In this document: piece after piece, positions 8,646 to 10,799 of the stretch
Numbering within the stretch: the first letter of the stretch is position 1
Layout: each line of letters opens with the position of its first letter
From: an uncultured Eubacteriaceae bacterium
GTDB taxonomy: Bacteria; Bacillota; Clostridia; Oscillospirales; Acutalibacteraceae
Direction: 5' to 3'
Assembly (NCBI GenBank): GCA_937905915.1
Contig: CALCVR010000140.1
Location: forward strand, 1 to 10,799
DNA: 10,799 bases
The notes under the pieces: generated by a model
The model's input: the letters and a program-made list of their open reading frames with translations, nothing else
Databases searched by the model: none
Told to the model about the DNA's origin: nothing
Translations under genes and position numbers: made by a program

Positions 8646-10079
8646 TTACTTGACGAATTGATCTATGTTAACGCTGGACTTAGGCGGTTCCACAGGATAA
8701 TTACCTGAGAAACAGGCGTCGCAGTAATCGATCTCACGACCGCACAGCATCTCGTGCAAAGAATCCAGCTCCAAATATCCTAAGGAATCAGCGCCCAAGC
8801 TGCGGCAAATTTCATCCAAGGAATTGCGGACGGCCGACAGCTGACTGCGTTCCGGGACATCCGTGCCGAAGTAGCAGGGCCACAGGAAGGGGGGGGAACT
8901 GATGCGGACATGCACCTCGGTGGCGCCAGCGTTTTTGAGCATGTGGCCCAGCCGTGCCGAAGTGGTACCGCGGACGATGGAGTCGTCCAGCATAACCACC
9001 CGCTTGCCGCGCACCGTGTTGCCTAGAACATTGAGCTTCAGACGGACAGCGTTTTCACGCTGCTTCTGCTGAGGTTTAATAAAGGTACGGCCCACATAGT
9101 TGTTTTTGACAAAGCCCTTGCCGTAAGGGATGCCGGATGCCTGGCTGTAGCCAATGGCGGCATCAATGCCCGACTCCGGCACGCCGATGACCAAATCAGC
9201 CTCCACCGGATGCTGACGGGCTAAAATACGTCCCGATTCCTGACGGGCTTCGTAGACGCTCAGGCCGTTGATCTGGCTGTCCGGCCGGGCAAAATAGATG
9301 TATTCAAAGATGCACAAGGAGGTTTTCTCCGGCTTCTCTGTTTTAATGGAGGTAAGGCCGCGCTCGTCGGCGATGACGATTTCACCCGGCTCCACATCGC
9401 GGACATACACAGCGCCCACCACATCCAAAGCGCAGGTTTCCGAAGCAAACACCCAGGCGTTGTCCAATTGGCCGATGACCAAGGGGCGGAAGCCGTGAGG
9501 ATCGCGGGCGGCGATCAGTTTGCGGGGGCTCATGACCAACAGAGAATAGGCGCCGCGGATGCGGGGCATGATGTTGCGTACCGCCTCCTCCACCGAGCCG
9601 TAGTTGACCCGTTCCCGGGCGATGAGATAAGCCATAACTTCAGAATCGGTTGTGGTTTGGAAGATGGCTCCGGTACGCTCCAATTCATCCCGCAACTCAT
9701 TGGTATTGGTCAGGTTGCCGTTGTGGGCGATGGACAAGGTGCCTTTGATGTATTTGAGCACCAAAGGCTGGGTGTTTTCCCGCATGGAACAACCGGTGGT
9801 GGAGTAGCGCACATGGCCGATGCCCATCTGACCGGGAAGCTTTTCCAAAATATCCTTATTAAAGACGTCGCTTACCAATCCCATATCCTTGTGGGAGGAA
9901 ACGACACCGTTGTTGTTGACGGCCATACCACAGCTTTCTTGGCCGCGATGCTGCAAAGCAAAAAGGCCGCTGTAAATATCATAGGCGGTTTCCTGATCGT
10001 TGCCGCCGTAAATGCCGAAGATACCGCACTCTTCGTGCAGCTTATTCTCAAAGGGCAAAGAACCTTGAAGATCAGACAT
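8646..10079 (-). CDS. purF: amidophosphoribosyltransferase
   Basis: PurF transfers glutamine amide nitrogen to PRPP to form phosphoribosylamine, the committed step of purine synthesis and its main feedback-control point. From the ATG the protein has 477 residues. A short propeptide of 17 residues precedes Cys18 (EECGIFGIYGG), which would become the N-terminal nucleophile after cleavage. The Ntn glutaminase domain has LQHRGQES, GHVRYSTTG and AHNGNLTN. The PRPP-binding loop VVMLDDSIVRGTTSA is at 361-375. Cys256, Cys402, Cys453 and Cys456 match the four ligands of the [4Fe-4S] cluster in the Bacillus-type enzyme (FEYIYFARPDS, PPFLWPCYFG, YCDACFSGNYP contexts). AGGAGG (10093-10098) is 13 bases before the ATG at 10079 but 10 before an in-frame GTG at 10082, so the true start may be one codon earlier. 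It follows purC, and a structured gap separates them. Confidence 0.97.
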   Translation of the reverse strand: MSDLQGSLPFENKLHEECGIFGIYGGNDQETAYDIYSGLFALQHRGQESCGMAVNNNGVVSSHKDMGLVSDVFNKDILEKLPGQMGIGHVRYSTTGCSMRENTQPLVLKYIKGTLSIAHNGNLTNTNELRDELERTGAIFQTTTDSEVMAYLIARERVNYGSVEEAVRNIMPRIRGAYSLLVMSPRKLIAARDPHGFRPLVIGQLDNAWVFASETCALDVVGAVYVRDVEPGEIVIADERGLTSIKTEKPEKTSLCIFEYIYFARPDSQINGLSVYEARQESGRILARQHPVEADLVIGVPESGIDAAIGYSQASGIPYGKGFVKNNYVGRTFIKPQQKQRENAVRLKLNVLGNTVRGKRVVMLDDSIVRGTTSARLGHMLKNAGATEVHVRISSPPFLWPCYFGTDVPERSQLSAVRNSLDEICRSLGADSLGYLELDSLHEMLCGREIDYCDACFSGNYPVEPPKSSVNIDQFVK

Positions 10080-10106
10080 CACGTTAAATAAACCTCCTGT
10101 TCGTGA

Positions 10107-10180
10107 CAAAACAATAGGAAAGGCAAACACCGCGGCACGGCGATGCTGCCTTTCCCACTTGGTGCCGCTGTGCCGGGAAA
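10107..10180 (-). promoter_or_regulatory. possible attenuator or partial terminator between purC and purF
   Basis: On the minus strand GGAAAGGCA (10147-10155) pairs perfectly with TGCCTTTCC (10117-10125), enclosing a smaller CGCCG/CGGTG hairpin (10138-10142 with 10128-10132), and is followed by the T-rich TATTGTTTTG (10107-10116). Two competing pairings exist: GCGGCAC (10162-10168) with GTGCCGC (10132-10138) in the terminator loop, and TTTCCC (10175-10180) with GGGAAA (10151-10156), which is the terminator's own 5' arm. This is the layout of a conditional terminator. The T-tract is interrupted, so it could also be a leaky terminator or an RNA-stability element. No promoter is visible between it and purF. 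Confidence 0.45.
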
Positions 10181-10201
10181 TAGATGTGCTGTAAGAAGCC
10201 C

Positions 10202-10799
10202 TTAGTTGAGGCCGATGCGCTTCATGACCTCCAGATAGGCCTCTTCCACACCGCCAAGATCGCGGCGGAAACGGTCTTTATCCAGCTTTTCATGGGTTTT
10301 GCTGTCCCAAAGGCGGCAGGTATCGGGGGAAATTTCATCAGCCAGGATGATAGTACCATCATCCAACTTGCCGAACTCCAATTTAAAGTCCACCAACTCG
10401 ATGCCGATAGAGAGGAAAAACTCCTTCATGATCTTATTGATCTGGAAGGTATAGGCGGAAATAACATCCAATTCATTCTGAGTAGCCAGACCAAGGGCCA
10501 GAATGTGATAACCGTTGATCATAGGATCGTGAAGATCGTCGTCCTTGAGGCAGAATTCCAAAGTGGGACATTTTAAGGCGGTGCCTTCTTCCACGCCAAA
10601 GCGTTTGGAGAAGCTGCCAGCAGCAATGTTGCGGACAATGACCTCCAGCGGGACGATTTTTACACGTTTCACAAGGGTCTCACGATCAGACAACTCCTCC
10701 ACAAAGTGGGTAGGGATACCCGCCTTTTGGAGCATCTGGCACATCAGGTTGGACATGCGGTTGTTGACCACACCCTTGCCGGAGATGCTGCCTTTTTTG
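10202..10799 (-). CDS. purC: phosphoribosylaminoimidazole-succinocarboxamide synthase, 5' end missing
   Basis: PurC (SAICAR synthetase) joins CAIR with aspartate using ATP; its product is the first substrate of PurB, encoded two genes downstream. About 198 residues plus the stop are visible, and roughly the first 35-40 of the usual ~235-240 lie beyond the right edge. The frame is open to the edge and reads KKGSISGKGVVNNRMSN, which matches the nucleotide-binding start region of the family. The other signature regions are VPLEVIVRNIAAGS, LKDDDLHDPMI and ILADEISPDTCRLWD. The internal GTG and ATG codons near the edge are therefore not starts. The stop is at 10202-10204, and the gap to the purF start is 122 bp with the attenuator-like hairpin. 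The promoter of this unit is outside the window. Confidence 0.96.
   Translation of the reverse strand, partial: KKGSISGKGVVNNRMSNLMCQMLQKAGIPTHFVEELSDRETLVKRVKIVPLEVIVRNIAAGSFSKRFGVEEGTALKCPTLEFCLKDDDLHDPMINGYHILALGLATQNELDVISAYTFQINKIMKEFFLSIGIELVDFKLEFGKLDDGTIILADEISPDTCRLWDSKTHEKLDKDRFRRDLGGVEEAYLEVMKRIGLN

Overview
The window looks like ordinary chromosome from a Gram-positive bacterium, most likely a member of Clostridia (Oscillospirales-like, low confidence). The basis is strong AGGAGG-type ribosome binding sites, GTG starts, near-consensus SigA promoters, intrinsic terminators, and a PurF of the processed iron-sulfur type. All eight genes lie on the minus strand with no overlaps. No RNA gene, mobile element, CRISPR array or long repeat is visible.

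Read in the direction of transcription (right to left), the genes are purC (5' end off the right edge), purF, purB, purA, glmS, a small two-helix membrane protein of unknown function, guaA, and pyrG (3' end off the left edge). Signals in the gaps suggest three transcription units. purC-purF ends at a hairpin terminator at 8579-8629. purB-purA-glmS starts from a promoter at 8548-8576 and ends at a perfect 14-bp hairpin terminator at 3703-3744. The membrane protein, guaA and pyrG follow a fully consensus promoter at 3519-3548.

Functionally, PurF makes the first committed intermediate of purine synthesis and PurC and PurB act later on the way to IMP. PurA and PurB convert IMP to AMP, and GuaA converts XMP to GMP. 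PyrG makes CTP from UTP, and GlmS makes glucosamine-6-phosphate for the cell wall. Four of the eight (PurF, GlmS, GuaA, PyrG) are glutamine amidotransferases, so much of the cell's glutamine-dependent biosynthesis is encoded here.

The enzymes are housekeeping. The less explained parts are non-coding or unknown: a hairpin with alternative pairings between purC and purF, the leader before the membrane-protein gene (hairpins plus a possible 40-codon upstream ORF with a perfect Shine-Dalgarno), the membrane protein itself, and a PurA with several divergent active-site motifs. I see no convincing undescribed multi-gene system.
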